Below are positions 6,036 to 6,079 of a stretch of DNA of 6,079 nt, piece after piece. The translations under genes were made by a program, and so were the position numbers. This DNA comes from Cytophagales bacterium (GTDB lineage Bacteria; Bacteroidota; Bacteroidia; Cytophagales; ES-bin-26). The stretch spans positions 1-6,079 of the forward strand of contig JACMKY010000034.1 of NCBI GenBank assembly GCA_014379925.1. The letters run 5' to 3'. Position 1 is the stretch's first letter; the number at the start of each line of letters is the position of its first letter. The notes under the pieces are model-generated. The model had not been told where the DNA came from. It was given only the letters and a program-made list of their open reading frames with translations, and ran no database searches.

Positions 6036-6069
6036 TGACTGAAATCAAGTATCTGTCAGTCAGTTTTTT
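6036..6069 (+). terminator. Candidate intrinsic terminator
   Basis: TGACTGA (6036-6042) pairs perfectly with TCAGTCA (6056-6062) across a 13-base loop and is followed by GTTTTTT (6063-6069). The order of stem then T-run suits termination of + strand transcription. The stem is short and the loop large, so it would be a weak terminator. It could end read-through from the beta-barrel gene or an unannotated transcript between 5763 and 6035. Confidence 0.4.
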
Positions 6070-6079
6070 ATGTATGATA

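Noticed and set aside
5710..6048. Minus-strand 112-codon frame at the right end
   Set aside because: It starts with TTG, runs through the 17-bp hairpin, overlaps another minus-strand frame and shows no recognisable domain.

Overview
The window looks like a chromosomal stretch from a fairly GC-rich member of the Bacteroidota, probably order Cytophagales. This rests on protein types: a FecR-family anti-sigma regulator with the C-terminal extension common in Bacteroidota, a secreted STN-domain protein, a small outer-membrane beta-barrel of the Bacteroidota porin type, Sec signal peptides ending in Ala-Gln, and start codons with little or no Shine-Dalgarno sequence. I do not name a genus. All five recognised genes lie on the + strand.

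Layout. Positions 2-580 are the 3' end of a secreted M48-type peptidase gene that begins outside the window. Positions 641-994 encode a small, low-GC, uncharacterised soluble protein (possibly DUF7079). A 239-base gap follows; it contains a promoter-like motif of the extracytoplasmic-function (ECF) sigma type (about 1173-1202) just ahead of a fecR-like gene (1234-2319). A 178-base AT-richer gap, edged by short octamer arrays in opposite orientation, leads to a 586-residue protein (2498-4258). That protein joins a signal peptide, an STN domain, ten exact 16-residue repeats and a C-terminal beta-strand region. Then come a secreted DUF6134-like protein (4356-4994) and a 204-residue outer-membrane beta-barrel (5078-5692). 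The last 390 bases hold a perfect 17-bp hairpin, a stretch with no convincing gene, and a hairpin followed by six T near the right edge.

How the parts may work together. FecR regulators normally receive a signal in the periplasm from the STN domain of a TonB-dependent receptor and pass it to an ECF sigma factor. Here the only STN protein beside fecR is not a TonB receptor but a repeat protein with an outer-membrane-like C-terminus, and no sigma gene lies next to it. The FecR/STN-repeat pair is therefore the most interesting part of the window: it may be a cell-surface signalling module with an unusual sensor, driven by a sigma factor encoded elsewhere or lost. The two downstream envelope genes could be targets or just neighbours. 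None of this has been tested by search or experiment.
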